Origin: Mariniblastus sp.
GTDB taxonomy: Bacteria > Planctomycetota > Planctomycetia > Pirellulales > Pirellulaceae
Assembly: GCA_029251085.1 (NCBI GenBank)
Contig: JAQXDZ010000101.1
Span: 1-34,525, forward strand
Reading direction: 5' to 3'
Length of the DNA stretch: 34,525 bases
In this document: one piece after another, positions 18,201 to 27,084 of the stretch
How positions within the stretch are numbered: position 1 is the first letter of the stretch
Layout: each line of letters opens with the position of its first letter
Notes under the pieces: generated by a model
Seen by the model: the letters and a program-made list of their open reading frames with translations, nothing else
Database searches by the model: none
Told to the model about the DNA's origin: nothing
Program-made: the position numbers and the translations under genes

Positions 18201-19427
18201 CCTAGAAGCCTTCGGTTACAAGCGATTATGGGGCTTGCCGCCTTCGGGGACACCCAAACATTAGAGACAATTGCGAGCGACCCAAAGCAGTCAAAAGACA
18301 TCATTGCCCCCACCCTTAGATTACTCGCCGGTGTTAATACACCACTCGCCGCAAAACTAACAACGCAGTTCATGCGGCAACTCTCAGCCGACCAACTGAA
18401 GCAGTACTACAGTATTGTCGAAGTTTTTATCAATCGAAAAAATGGAGTCACGGAACTCGTCAAAGAGTTCCAAAACCTTGAACTTACTGGAGAATCGAAG
18501 CAAGCCCTCGTGACTCTGTTGAACAAATCCGGCCAGCGAGCTAAACCGCTGTCAGATGCAATTGGAGCGATGCAAAACCGAAAGATTAAAATGAAATTTT
18601 CGGATGCAGAACTGGCTGGATTGATCAAAGAGGTGCAGCAAACTGGAAACGCGGCACGCGGCGAAACTGTATACCGGCGCAACAATCTTAACTGCATTAA
18701 GTGTCATGCCATCGGAGGAAGTGGTGGGATTGTTGGGCCTGATCTCATCTCCCTCGGAGCAAGCTCACCGATGGACTATATCATCGAGTCACTCGTCAAT
18801 CCGAACGCAAAAATCAAGGAAGGCTACCACACAACGACCATTCTTACCGATGACGGCCGCTTATTTTCCGGGAAACTGATCAGCCAATCTGACGATCAAG
18901 TCACCCTTCGCGATGCCGAAAATAAAGAACTTGTTTTTTCTGATGAGGAAATTGAGGAGCAGAAAATCAGTAACCAATCGCTGATGCCGACCGACGCAGT
19001 TGCGACGCTCGACCGAGTTGATTTCCTCGATCTTGTTTGTTTTCTTTCCGAGCTAGGCAAGGAAGGCCCTTACCGAATTTCACCGGAAGCATCGGTAAGA
19101 ACTTGGGTCACCTCCGATAGCCAAATCGTCTACAGCCGAGTCGACGGTTCACTCCCGATGGCGGATGTCAAAGGAAACAGCGTCAGTTTTGACTTTGAAG
19201 TAACGAAAGCTGGAGCAATTGGGTTCGGACTGGAAAATGGGAACGGACTCCGAGTTACCCTCGATGGTGAAAAAGACAACCTTCAGGCGACCAAGATAAT
19301 CAAGGATTTGAAGCCTGGTAAACACAGCCTCCATTTCCAGCTCAACGGCAAGAAAAAGCGTGCTCCCCTACGGGTTCGCCTCCTCGATCTGCCTGATTCC
19401 ACTGGAAAAGCGAGGTTACTGAACTAA
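15231..19427 (+). CDS. SGNH-like / PVC-type dehydrogenase propeller / HEAT / CxxCH haem-binding fusion protein
   Basis: This 1398-residue exported protein starts at the ATG at 15231, giving a clear signal peptide (IRTVSFLCLVFSGPLLQNAATG). An in-frame GTG at 15174 would place 19 extra residues before the signal. Domains in order: an SGNH/GDSL-like fold (about 36-235), the Pirellula/Verrucomicrobium membrane-bound dehydrogenase beta-propeller (about 336-675, with two DTDGDGKAD calcium-type loops and VNPWGHIFDDWGQGFATDG), HEAT-like helical repeats (about 690-1100), a haem domain (about 1130-1280) with CIKCH at Cys1155-His1159 and a candidate axial Met in SLMP at 1252, and a C-terminal beta-sandwich. 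It probably oxidises a sugar-like substrate in the periplasm and passes electrons to the c-type haem. The SGNH part has SEF instead of GDS and Arg217 where His is expected. Confidence 0.92.
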   Translation: MNISHLIRTVSFLCLVFSGPLLQNAATGQDQKLELQDGDRVVFLGSEFIEQQIKHNYLETELTLRWPNRQISFINLGWAGDNPSAIARGYFGGAQEGFRRLLEELDRIKPTHIIVCYGANSDPAPFQIDFEKLFKELKTRCANLTILSHPAVEATRDGRIDPQPTNLKRAKISNFLKDFVTSLQDPRVQFVDLFAMTGEMYQAQDKQQDPLTHDSIRFTDKGYLQIANRLANEIFSGSQSSAKATDFEKTRKEIFAKNQLFFHRYRPQNETYLRGFRKHEQGQNAKEIIEFDALITQAESRIRGAAQGKPLPPAPPLPEPIKLTFEAFTPAQEKDSFTLAEGLNVNLFASEPMVANPIHMNFDNAGKLWIATSPIYPQIKPGAIPNDQIVVLEDTDGDGKADKKTIFADDLLIPTAVLPDEMGGAYVANSTEVIHLSDTDGDGKADQKRVVLSGFGTEDTHHIVHTFRWGPDAAVYFNQSIYIHSHLETPHGVQRLLGSGIWRFDPQTVTASVSMRGLVNPWGHIFDDWGQGFATDGASGWGINYAFPGIAYQTAVGFSQTLRGMNPGQPKHCGLEIITGSHFKNSWQNNLLTNDFRGNRINRFSLTPEGAAYASKQLPDLMSSDHRAFRPVDLKMAPDGSLFIADWYNPIINHGEIDFRDSRRDYKHGRIWRVTQNNQPLVRSPNFTKATPAELIQFMELPEQWNRFKARVELKNRILIAKTARFEDVSAPIEKLLNSSNPKQQREALWTLEALNQLSNRHIEIGLNSTDHRVRAATLRMVSNKFSPDTECQTWVVSMLDDSHPQVRLEAINAWRRYCDPSTAEVLFRFFDTEQDQYTKFLLTQALKDTQSFWLKKLDSAPISNSPTSLIDVLSVVNSDQAVGPLLKILRTKPGQKNEQKIIQLIGQRGNPDQLKQLFEFSLANPKLTSSIVATLIDAAKKRKIRVGLAPEELKSHFAKIPATMHLAGAWKIKPLQNNLKTVALDSNASPRSLRLQAIMGLAAFGDTQTLETIASDPKQSKDIIAPTLRLLAGVNTPLAAKLTTQFMRQLSADQLKQYYSIVEVFINRKNGVTELVKEFQNLELTGESKQALVTLLNKSGQRAKPLSDAIGAMQNRKIKMKFSDAELAGLIKEVQQTGNAARGETVYRRNNLNCIKCHAIGGSGGIVGPDLISLGASSPMDYIIESLVNPNAKIKEGYHTTTILTDDGRLFSGKLISQSDDQVTLRDAENKELVFSDEEIEEQKISNQSLMPTDAVATLDRVDFLDLVCFLSELGKEGPYRISPEASVRTWVTSDSQIVYSRVDGSLPMADVKGNSVSFDFEVTKAGAIGFGLENGNGLRVTLDGEKDNLQATKIIKDLKPGKHSLHFQLNGKKKRAPLRVRLLDLPDSTGKARLLN

Positions 19428-19485
19428 GCAGCGGATCGGCATGGCCAATCGGGATTCATCAAAAACACTTGTTTTTCTGGATATC

Positions 19486-19510
19486 TGGAGAATTTAGTGG
19501 AAATTCTCCA
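19486..19510 (+). terminator. Hairpin after the haem-protein gene (possible weak terminator)
   Basis: A perfect 10-base inverted repeat, TGGAGAATTT / AAATTCTCCA with a 5-base loop, lies 58 bases after the stop at 19427. A run of six T begins 11 bases later (19521-19526), not directly against the stem. It may act as a weak terminator or as a 3'-end stabilising hairpin. Confidence 0.5.
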
Positions 19511-19620
19511 CCAAACGCAGTTTTTTGATTAAACTGAATTGACGATTATAACGGCACTTTTGACGACAATCCCCCGTCACCGACTGCTCCTTTTATATAA
19601 TTAACGGGAAACGATTTCCA

Positions 19621-21090
19621 ATGCCAACCTCGCATAGCGAAAATTCTCCAAGCAACAAAGCCACCTTCAGCGCCTCGTTACGGGAGGGCTTCAAGCGATA
19701 CTGGTTTGTAGCATTGCCTGCCATCATGCTGAACGTCGGTTTGACACTGGACCATGTGTTGGCGACCAATAACGGCAAAGCATACAACGCCCGGACTCAA
19801 ATGTTGGTTGCTGAAACCGAAAACACATTGCAACGCCAAGACGATGAACCAATCAGCGATCTGGTTAATACTCATTGGATCACGACCAACGAGAAAGGGC
19901 ACCTGGACGGACGAATCTCAAGCATCGAACCTCGTAGTTCAATTACTATCCCGATTGGCAAACTTAAAATTTCGTTGCTGCAAAATGGTGTAACGATCAG
20001 AGAAGGATCCACCGACTACAACGGAAAGTTTACTCTCCAAGATGTCGAACCCGGAATCTACACTCTGCTGGGTGCAGGCCAGAATGGCTTCCTTGCTTAT
20101 GGTGTTAACATCTTGCCAAAAATTAAAGCCAATGATCTGACACAATTTGACCCCAATTCAAATCACGCAGGCCGTGTTAAAGCCTATTACGTTTCACACT
20201 TTAATGTCCCAAACAATGTCGTTGTTTCCGCAGGCCTTCAGATTGATGCTGCCGCTGTTCCACCAGAGTTCCAAACCCTACAAAGAATCAGTCAAAACTA
20301 TCTTCCCGAAGATAACGCAGTAGAAGTTGACAAAGAGTCAGAGGATGTCACATCAGTCGGTGATTCAACAGAAATTGCTTCAGGATTCAACCACCCGTTA
20401 ACAGTCGACGGCAGTTTTGCAGGAAGCGTACAACCGATCGCTTCCGCGGATGGAACTCCTGGCAAATTATCAGAAATGAATGTTTTCCTAATTCAGGATG
20501 ACATTGAAATAGCAAGAATTGCAGTCGAGCCGAACGGCAAATTCGAAATTGAGGATATCGATCCAGGTGTATACAGCTTGATCATTGCCGGAAAGGGTGG
20601 CTTCGCAGCGAGATCAATTCGATTGACCAGCCAAAGTGCAGTGTCTTCAACCAACGACCCAAACACCAACGCGACACATTTTGTTTCGCATCGAGTTGAA
20701 TCGACTCCCGCTCGTCGCAATGGGCTGTCCGTCTCGTTTATCACAAACCCGAATGACATCGCCGTAGTCAAACAGCAAGTTTCCGCAGTGGTCAACATGC
20801 GACAACAACAATTTGCTCAGGGCGGAGGCGACAGCAATTCAAGTTCAAGTTCTGCTCAAGCCAGCGTTTCCCAGGCGGCCGGCAATTCAAGTTCCTTCAA
20901 TGCACCCAACGGCTCCCAACCTGCCAACAATTTTGGTGGTGGCGGAGGAGGGGGCGGCATTGGATCAGGCGGAGGAAGCATCGGCGGTTTATTAGGCATC
21001 GCGGGATTGGCCGTCGGAACAACAGCGTTGGCCACCCAGGATGATGACAAACCGACGCCTCCCCAATCACCTGTTTCGCCACTGGATTGA
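19621..21090 (+). CDS. Exported protein with two Cna-B/carboxypeptidase-regulatory-like domains and Gly-rich C-terminus
   Basis: This 489-residue protein has no recognised enzyme domain. Residues about 26-48 (RYWFVALPAIMLNVGLTLDHVLA) form a signal peptide or membrane anchor after a ~25-residue cytoplasmic-looking start. Two related beta-sandwich modules follow at about 95-165 and 261-340. They share the pattern N/D-GKF-x-hydrophobic-x-D-h-x-PG-h-Y-x-h (NGKFTLQDVEPGIYTL and NGKFEIEDIDPGVYSL), typical of Cna-B, SpaA or carboxypeptidase-regulatory-like folds. A Ser/Gln-rich linker, a Gly-rich stretch (about 440-460) and a hydrophobic segment (GGLLGIAGLAVGTTALA) then lead to a charged Pro-rich tail, so the C-terminus may also insert in a membrane. 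It is probably a surface or periplasmic structural or binding protein. Its gene is 102 bases upstream of the kinase gene, same strand. Confidence 0.82.
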   Translation: MPTSHSENSPSNKATFSASLREGFKRYWFVALPAIMLNVGLTLDHVLATNNGKAYNARTQMLVAETENTLQRQDDEPISDLVNTHWITTNEKGHLDGRISSIEPRSSITIPIGKLKISLLQNGVTIREGSTDYNGKFTLQDVEPGIYTLLGAGQNGFLAYGVNILPKIKANDLTQFDPNSNHAGRVKAYYVSHFNVPNNVVVSAGLQIDAAAVPPEFQTLQRISQNYLPEDNAVEVDKESEDVTSVGDSTEIASGFNHPLTVDGSFAGSVQPIASADGTPGKLSEMNVFLIQDDIEIARIAVEPNGKFEIEDIDPGVYSLIIAGKGGFAARSIRLTSQSAVSSTNDPNTNATHFVSHRVESTPARRNGLSVSFITNPNDIAVVKQQVSAVVNMRQQQFAQGGGDSNSSSSSAQASVSQAAGNSSSFNAPNGSQPANNFGGGGGGGGIGSGGGSIGGLLGIAGLAVGTTALATQDDDKPTPPQSPVSPLD

Positions 21091-21192
21091 TGACACGCAA
21101 CGACCAGAGAAACGGTGCAAAAACGACCCATAATTGCTCACGTTTAGCTGTCAGCTTTTCTTGACATCATTTTTAACGGTAACACAACCACC

Positions 21193-24100
21193 ATGGGTTC
21201 TGATCCAAACAATTCCGGATCAAACGGCGACGACACTCCCAATCACAAGAATGCGGAGAACGGTCCACTCGCTAGTGATAACACTAACGGACATGAAATA
21301 GATCACGGTGACGCGACCGTCAATCTTAACAAGACCTCAAGCAGTGACGCCCTTACGGTTGAAGACACGCCAACCATAGGCCCCCAAGATATCACTGCAA
21401 ATCTTTCGGCCACCTCAGCAGAGGCGTTACTGCGGGACGTCACAATCCCGGAACCTGACTCTACTCTGCCGGGAACATTTATCCCCAGCGGCCAACCCCT
21501 CTCAACCGACAACCAAGTTCCTGACGCGACCGTCGATCAAACAGTTGAGTCGAACACAAATTTGATCAGCCGATCATCTATTCAAGACGCCGACTTCGAT
21601 GTTGACCGCACCGCCCCCTCGCTAAACGAAATCACACCGCGACCAGACCCGACGCAACAAAACGAGGCAACGCTTCCCAGCCTTGCCGCCGTCAATCGCA
21701 GTGGTACCCAATTTGACCAAACAGCAATCGATCCTCAGCGACGCAAAGACAATCGCCCTTCTGAAAACCAAGACACGATCGGACGCTACCAAATCAAACG
21801 TCTATTGGGCGAGGGTACGTTTGGGAAAGTATTTGAAGCTCGCGATCCGCAGCTCGATAGAATCGTGGCAATCAAAGTTGCGAAAGCAATTTCAGGACGC
21901 ACCCAAATCAAACGGTTCCTACGGGAGGCCCGAGCGGCTGCCAAACTACGCCATCCTAATATCATCCCCGTTTACGAGTACGGACAGATCGACGGCGAAA
22001 ACGTCATTGTTTATGAGTTTGTTCAAGGGGCGACACTCAAGTCTTACATTAATGATCCTGATTCACGCTCCCTTGAAAAGACACTTAACATAATTCGGGA
22101 AATTGCCTCGGGCCTTGACTATGCTCATCGACAGGGCATTATCCATCGAGACATTAAACCCGACAATATACTACTCGACCCCGAAGGACATCCGCATATC
22201 GCAGACTTTGGATGTGCAAGATCGATCGAAGACGACACCAACTTAACCATTGACGGTTCCATTCTTGGCACTCCAATGTACATGAGCCCAGAACAGGCTT
22301 CGGGCAAAGCGAATGAGGCCGACGGACGAACCGATATCTGGAGCCTTGGGATCATGCTGTTTGAAATGGTTTCAGGTGAAAAACCATTCAAAGGCCAGCT
22401 CTCCGATTTATTATTTGCAATCCGCAATAACGACGCTCCCCCTTTGCGAAAAATTGATCGTGAGATCTCCGTTGACATCGAAACCATCTGCCAGAAATGC
22501 CTCACCCGCGACCCTTCCCAACGATTCCAAACTGCCCAGGCAGTTGCCGATGAACTAACTCGTTACCTCAATGGCCAACCGATTGAATCTCGCCGCATTG
22601 GCCCACTCGTCCGAGGCTGGATGTGGGCAAAACGAAATCAAACGATTGCGAGCCTCGCAACCGCTACCGCAGCCACACTGTTGCTGGGAACGATTATTTC
22701 AGTATCCTTCGCAGTTTCAGCTTATCGCGAAAAACAGGCGAGAGCTGAAACTCAACTGCAGTCCATTACCACGGCGCAGGCGACCCAGTTGCCACAAATT
22801 TTCGAAGATCTCGAACCTCTTAAAGCCTCAGTTTTAGACAACCTAACTGACCGACTGGATCAATACAGCGAAAACACAACTCCTAAAATGCGCCTGACCA
22901 TGGCATTGCTTGCACTCGAAGATGACCCCGTTCGCAAAAACAATTTAGCAGTTGAACTAGTTGATTTCCTGCTAACCGCAGATGCCGATGATTTTTACGT
23001 CTGCCGCAATCTATTACTCCCCTACAAAAAATCAATCACTCCAACGCTGTGGAAGGAATTCAACAACCCCAACGGAATAAACTCGAGAGACCGGCGGCTT
23101 AGAGCCTGTGCAGCCCTAGCAAGCTACTCTCCCGGTGCACCTGAGTGGGATGACCTCGCTTACGACATCACCGGCCTGCTAACTTCCGCAGACGCGATCG
23201 AGACACGTCGCTGGATCGATGCTTTCGAACCTATCAAAGACATCCTCAAACCCGAGTTAAAGAAAGTTTTTTACAAACGAGATAACAACTACCAGGACCA
23301 ATCCAGACGAACCGCCGCAGTCATGGGAGGTCTCTACCGTGACGAAGTGTCGACGCTCGTTGACCTAGTTTCCGGTGCGACCCCAGAGCAAATCCCCTTC
23401 TTGAAATCGGCACTGGCTAAAAACGAATCCCTGGCGATTCAAAAAATCGAATCAGCAATCAATGATTACCAACCAAACGAAGAATCAACGACCAACGCTG
23501 CAACCGCCAAGGCGAACCTCGCCGCTCTGGCCATCCAGCTCAAATCTGAAAACCAATGGAAGATGCTCAGCGATCGTTCCGACCCCTCGGTAGCTCACGC
23601 CTTGATCCAACGCCTCCCGCGAAGCTCAACTCCCTCTGAATTTCTTCTGCCGATAATCTCCAGATGGGAATCTCAATCTGCGGACGAACTTGCCGGCGTC
23701 TTAATGGCACTTACCCTGTATCGACCCAATCAAATATTTGATACCGAAAAAAAGAAAACCAAAAAACCACTCTCAGAAATCTTCTTGAACCACCCCGATG
23801 CTAAGGTCCATTCTTGTGCCCGGCTTCTGCTAAACAACTGGGGTTATGAAGCCGAAGTTCTAGAATGGGAAAATAGCTTACGCAGCGAATCTCCAAGACC
23901 TAACATGAATTGGCATGTCGATTTACTTGGCAATACGTTTGCCATTTTTGATTCCGTTTCCAACTTTCAAATGGGGTTAAACCGCGATGCAATTTACGAA
24001 CCACCGTTCGACAAAGATTTAATTTCCGATGAGCCTTTGCATCAAAAAGCAATTCCTCGTCGATTTGGCATTTGCATTTTCGAGGTCACCCAACAGCAAT

Positions 24101-24957
24101 TCCTTCCATTTGAAGAGCACCTGCTTAGTTTTTATCAAAACAAATTGACTCAACTGGAAACCTCGATCGCTACCCAAACAGCAGTGGCATCCGCGTCAAC
24201 TCCAGACTCGGAAGCGAACCAAAAACTCACTCAACTGGAGAGATCGAAAAAGCTGTGCAATGCACGCTTGCGGGAAATCAAGCGTCAGAAAAAGAAGCGA
24301 GCCAGCGCAGACCCCTGTTCGCCCGTTACCGATATTGATTGGTTCAAAAGCCTGGCCTACTGCCGATGGCTCAATGAAGAAAACAACCTCGATCAAAATT
24401 CACTACCAGACATTGACGGCCTCGCCGCGATGAATGCGAACTTCCCCAAAATCGAACTTTTTTCAAGCCAAGACGTTTTGAACGGTGATGGTTATCGACT
24501 GCCAACAGCCAGCGAATGGGAATTTGCATGTGGCGGCAAAATAGAAACACTCTACCCATTTGGGAAGCACACCTCATTTGCAAACCAGTACGCGTGGTAT
24601 TTCAACAACTCCCCTACGCATGCCCAACCCGTTGGTAAACTTCTCCCGGGACCAACGGGATTGTTCGATATGCTAGGGAATGTCAATGAATGGTGTCTCG
24701 ATTGGTATCGACCCCAGCTTCCAAAATTACCGGCTGATCAAGATTCGACAATCTATGTCGACCATGAAATCGACCATCGATCGCTGACCTGTGAGCTCCG
24801 TGGAGGCGCTTACGACTCTCCGATCTCAGAAATTAGAATCAGCAAGCGTTCACACACCAATCCAATTTTCGCTCAGGCAACCCTCGGGATGCGACTGGCG
24901 AGAACCTACGCTCCGCTGGCTGAAACAGATCAAATGCCCTCAGAATCGGACAAGTGA
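21193..24957 (+). CDS. Transmembrane Ser/Thr protein kinase fused to an FGE-sulfatase-like (SUMF1-type) domain
   Basis: This 1254-residue protein starts with about 195 disordered Thr/Ser/Asp/Asn-rich residues. A complete Hanks-type kinase follows (about 197-460): glycine loop GEGTFGKVFEA, catalytic VAIK with Lys228, HRDIKPDN with Asp320, ADFG with Asp338 and GTPMYMSPEQ. It should be active toward Ser/Thr. A transmembrane helix lies at about 486-508. About 520-900 is a helical, HEAT-like extracytoplasmic region. About 905-1245 is an FGE-like fold (FQMGL, RRFGICIFEVTQQQFLPF, YRLPTASEWEFACGG, GLFDMLGNVNEWCLDWY, RGGAY, LGMRLAR). The cysteines expected near the GGxY motif of true formylglycine-generating enzymes are absent, suggesting a binding rather than oxidising role. 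A roughly 60-residue coiled-coil insert (about 976-1039) interrupts this domain. It likely senses an external signal and phosphorylates cytoplasmic targets. Confidence 0.94.
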   Translation: MGSDPNNSGSNGDDTPNHKNAENGPLASDNTNGHEIDHGDATVNLNKTSSSDALTVEDTPTIGPQDITANLSATSAEALLRDVTIPEPDSTLPGTFIPSGQPLSTDNQVPDATVDQTVESNTNLISRSSIQDADFDVDRTAPSLNEITPRPDPTQQNEATLPSLAAVNRSGTQFDQTAIDPQRRKDNRPSENQDTIGRYQIKRLLGEGTFGKVFEARDPQLDRIVAIKVAKAISGRTQIKRFLREARAAAKLRHPNIIPVYEYGQIDGENVIVYEFVQGATLKSYINDPDSRSLEKTLNIIREIASGLDYAHRQGIIHRDIKPDNILLDPEGHPHIADFGCARSIEDDTNLTIDGSILGTPMYMSPEQASGKANEADGRTDIWSLGIMLFEMVSGEKPFKGQLSDLLFAIRNNDAPPLRKIDREISVDIETICQKCLTRDPSQRFQTAQAVADELTRYLNGQPIESRRIGPLVRGWMWAKRNQTIASLATATAATLLLGTIISVSFAVSAYREKQARAETQLQSITTAQATQLPQIFEDLEPLKASVLDNLTDRLDQYSENTTPKMRLTMALLALEDDPVRKNNLAVELVDFLLTADADDFYVCRNLLLPYKKSITPTLWKEFNNPNGINSRDRRLRACAALASYSPGAPEWDDLAYDITGLLTSADAIETRRWIDAFEPIKDILKPELKKVFYKRDNNYQDQSRRTAAVMGGLYRDEVSTLVDLVSGATPEQIPFLKSALAKNESLAIQKIESAINDYQPNEESTTNAATAKANLAALAIQLKSENQWKMLSDRSDPSVAHALIQRLPRSSTPSEFLLPIISRWESQSADELAGVLMALTLYRPNQIFDTEKKKTKKPLSEIFLNHPDAKVHSCARLLLNNWGYEAEVLEWENSLRSESPRPNMNWHVDLLGNTFAIFDSVSNFQMGLNRDAIYEPPFDKDLISDEPLHQKAIPRRFGICIFEVTQQQFLPFEEHLLSFYQNKLTQLETSIATQTAVASASTPDSEANQKLTQLERSKKLCNARLREIKRQKKKRASADPCSPVTDIDWFKSLAYCRWLNEENNLDQNSLPDIDGLAAMNANFPKIELFSSQDVLNGDGYRLPTASEWEFACGGKIETLYPFGKHTSFANQYAWYFNNSPTHAQPVGKLLPGPTGLFDMLGNVNEWCLDWYRPQLPKLPADQDSTIYVDHEIDHRSLTCELRGGAYDSPISEIRISKRSHTNPIFAQATLGMRLARTYAPLAETDQMPSESDK

Positions 24958-25106
24958 GAGGACGAGGGCAATCTGAACCCTTGAAATCCCCTACGTCTTC
25001 TCTTATCAGAGTTCTTTCCTGCCTGGCTTAGGACACTATCTGGGATAAAGAACCAACAGAGGCTAGAATAAGGAATTACATCCACTTTTCCTAACTAACG
25101 TTTTCA

Positions 25107-26918
25107 ATGTCACTTGTCTCAATCCGGGATCTTTCCATAGGTTTTCGCGGGCCTGCGTTACTCGATTCCGTCAACTGCCAAATTGAACCAGGCCAGAGAA
25201 TCGGTCTGCTCGGTCGCAACGGAGCTGGCAAATCTACGTTGATGAATTTAATCAACGGCAACCTGAAACCAGATAGTGGCGATATCATCATCGCCCCCAA
25301 TGCCAACATTGCCAAACTCTCCCAAGACGTCCCCCGGGATGTCCAAGGAAGCATCCGTTCGATTGTCGCCACTGGGCTCAGGAAAGAATCTCTTCCCGAG
25401 GAAGAACAATGGCGTTTTGAAAATGATGTTGAACAAGTCCTTTCGCGAATGGAACTTGATGGCGACAATTCATTTGAGACTCTCTCGTCGGGAATGAAAC
25501 GGCGAGTCCTTTTGGCCCGAGCGCTAGTATCCAAACCCGACCTTCTTCTACTCGACGAACCCACGAACCATCTCGATATTTCAGCTATCGCCTGGCTTGA
25601 ATCCTTTCTATTGAAGTTTAACAAATCATTAATGTTCGTGACCCACGACAGGATGTTTTTGAGAAAACTGGCGACCCGAATTCTCGAAATTGACCGAGGT
25701 CGAATTTTCGATTGGTCCTGTGATTACGACAGTTTTCTCGAAAGAAAAGACGCTGCCCTGGCCGCTGAGGAAAAGCAAAATGCGTTATTTGACAAACGTC
25801 TTGCTGAAGAGGAAGTGTGGATTCGAAAAGGCATCAAGGCTCGCCGAACTCGAAATGAAGGACGCGTTCGGGCATTAAAAAAGCTGCGGGTTGAGCGAAG
25901 TGATCGACGACAAAAACTTGGCACCTCAAACCTTCAAATCCAAGAAGCACAACGTAGCGGCGCCCTGGTAGTGGAATGTAAAGATGTTAGCTTCGCCTAC
26001 GACGATAAAGCCATTTTCTCCAACTTCACAACTTCAATCATGCGTGAAGACAAAGTTGGCATCATTGGCCCCAACGGAGCTGGAAAATCGACACTATTAA
26101 AAGTCTTACTGGGGCTGGCAACCCCCACCGGCGGCAAAATCAAAACTGGCACCAACTTAGAAATTGCTTATTTCGATCAATTGCGTGAACAACTCGATGG
26201 CGAAGCCACGGTCCAAGAGAACGTTGGCGATGGTTCTGATTCGATACTCATCAATGGAACCAAAAAACACGTTCTTGGCTACCTCCAAGATTTCCTATTC
26301 GCCCCGGAACGCGCCAGAACTCAGGTGAAGTTTCTCTCAGGTGGCGAACGCAACAGAATCTTGCTCGCCCGGCTTTTCGCCAAACCGGCAAACGTAATCG
26401 TTCTCGACGAACCGACCAACGATCTCGATGCAGAGACGCTCGAACTGCTCGAAGAGAAACTGGTTCAATTTACAGGAACCGTTCTAATGGTCAGCCACGA
26501 CCGAGCGTTCCTCAACAACGTTGTTACCAGCACTCTCGTTTTTGAAGATGATGGGTTAAGGGAGTACGTTGGTGGGTTTGACGACTGGCAACGTCAATCA
26601 CCAAAGCGCTCAACCGCCCGTGACCGGTCTGACGAAACTTCGAAAAACAAGACAGCTGGGAAAGCCAAGGCAAGTAAAACAGAGCAACCCAAAAAACTGA
26701 GCTACAAAGAAAAACGCGAGTTTGAAAAATTACCGTCGACGATTGAGCAGCTTGAAAATCAAATTGCTGAAATTCACAGGCAAATGGGGTCACCTGATTT
26801 CTATCAAAAACCTGGCTCCGAAATTTCCAAAGTACAAACCAGCCTGACGTCGCTCGAGACGGAATTAAGCGCCGCCTACTTGCGTTGGGAAACGCTCGAT
26901 CAGATTGCAACTTCTTGA
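25107..26918 (+). CDS. uup: ABC-F ATPase, Uup type
   Basis: The 603-residue soluble protein has two ABC ATPase domains and no membrane segments, the hallmark of ABC-F proteins acting on ribosomes or, for Uup, also linked to DNA branched-structure binding. Domain 1 has Walker A GRNGAGKST, signature LSSGMKRR and Walker B LLLLDEPTNHLD. Domain 2 has GPNGAGKST, LSGGERNR and VIVLDEPTNDLD. The second Walker B ending in NDLD and the C-terminal coiled coil (about 530-600, from LSYKEKREFEKLP) favour Uup over EttA or other ABC-F types. A charged Lys-rich linker precedes the coiled coil. The first signature has SSG instead of SGG. The start is an ATG with no strong ribosome-binding site. It lies 149 bases after the kinase gene. 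Confidence 0.94.
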   Translation: MSLVSIRDLSIGFRGPALLDSVNCQIEPGQRIGLLGRNGAGKSTLMNLINGNLKPDSGDIIIAPNANIAKLSQDVPRDVQGSIRSIVATGLRKESLPEEEQWRFENDVEQVLSRMELDGDNSFETLSSGMKRRVLLARALVSKPDLLLLDEPTNHLDISAIAWLESFLLKFNKSLMFVTHDRMFLRKLATRILEIDRGRIFDWSCDYDSFLERKDAALAAEEKQNALFDKRLAEEEVWIRKGIKARRTRNEGRVRALKKLRVERSDRRQKLGTSNLQIQEAQRSGALVVECKDVSFAYDDKAIFSNFTTSIMREDKVGIIGPNGAGKSTLLKVLLGLATPTGGKIKTGTNLEIAYFDQLREQLDGEATVQENVGDGSDSILINGTKKHVLGYLQDFLFAPERARTQVKFLSGGERNRILLARLFAKPANVIVLDEPTNDLDAETLELLEEKLVQFTGTVLMVSHDRAFLNNVVTSTLVFEDDGLREYVGGFDDWQRQSPKRSTARDRSDETSKNKTAGKAKASKTEQPKKLSYKEKREFEKLPSTIEQLENQIAEIHRQMGSPDFYQKPGSEISKVQTSLTSLETELSAAYLRWETLDQIATS

Positions 26919-27074
26919 TTCGCGGCCTGCTCGCCCTCAAAGTCACTCAGCACCACCAACACTACAACGACCACCGCTGACCGCCCATAACTCTGGGGAC
27001 GCGTTCGTGCGCTTACACCCTCAACTAATGTGGTGTAGACTCCAGTGTCGACGAATCATTCTTTAATTTGAACT

Positions 27075-27078
27075 GAGG
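27075..27078 (+). promoter_or_regulatory. Shine-Dalgarno deciding the GTG start of the M49-like gene
   Basis: GAGG lies six bases before the GTG at 27085. No in-frame ATG produces a proper signal peptide, so this site decides the start. Confidence 0.7.
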
Positions 27079-27084
27079 TTAACC

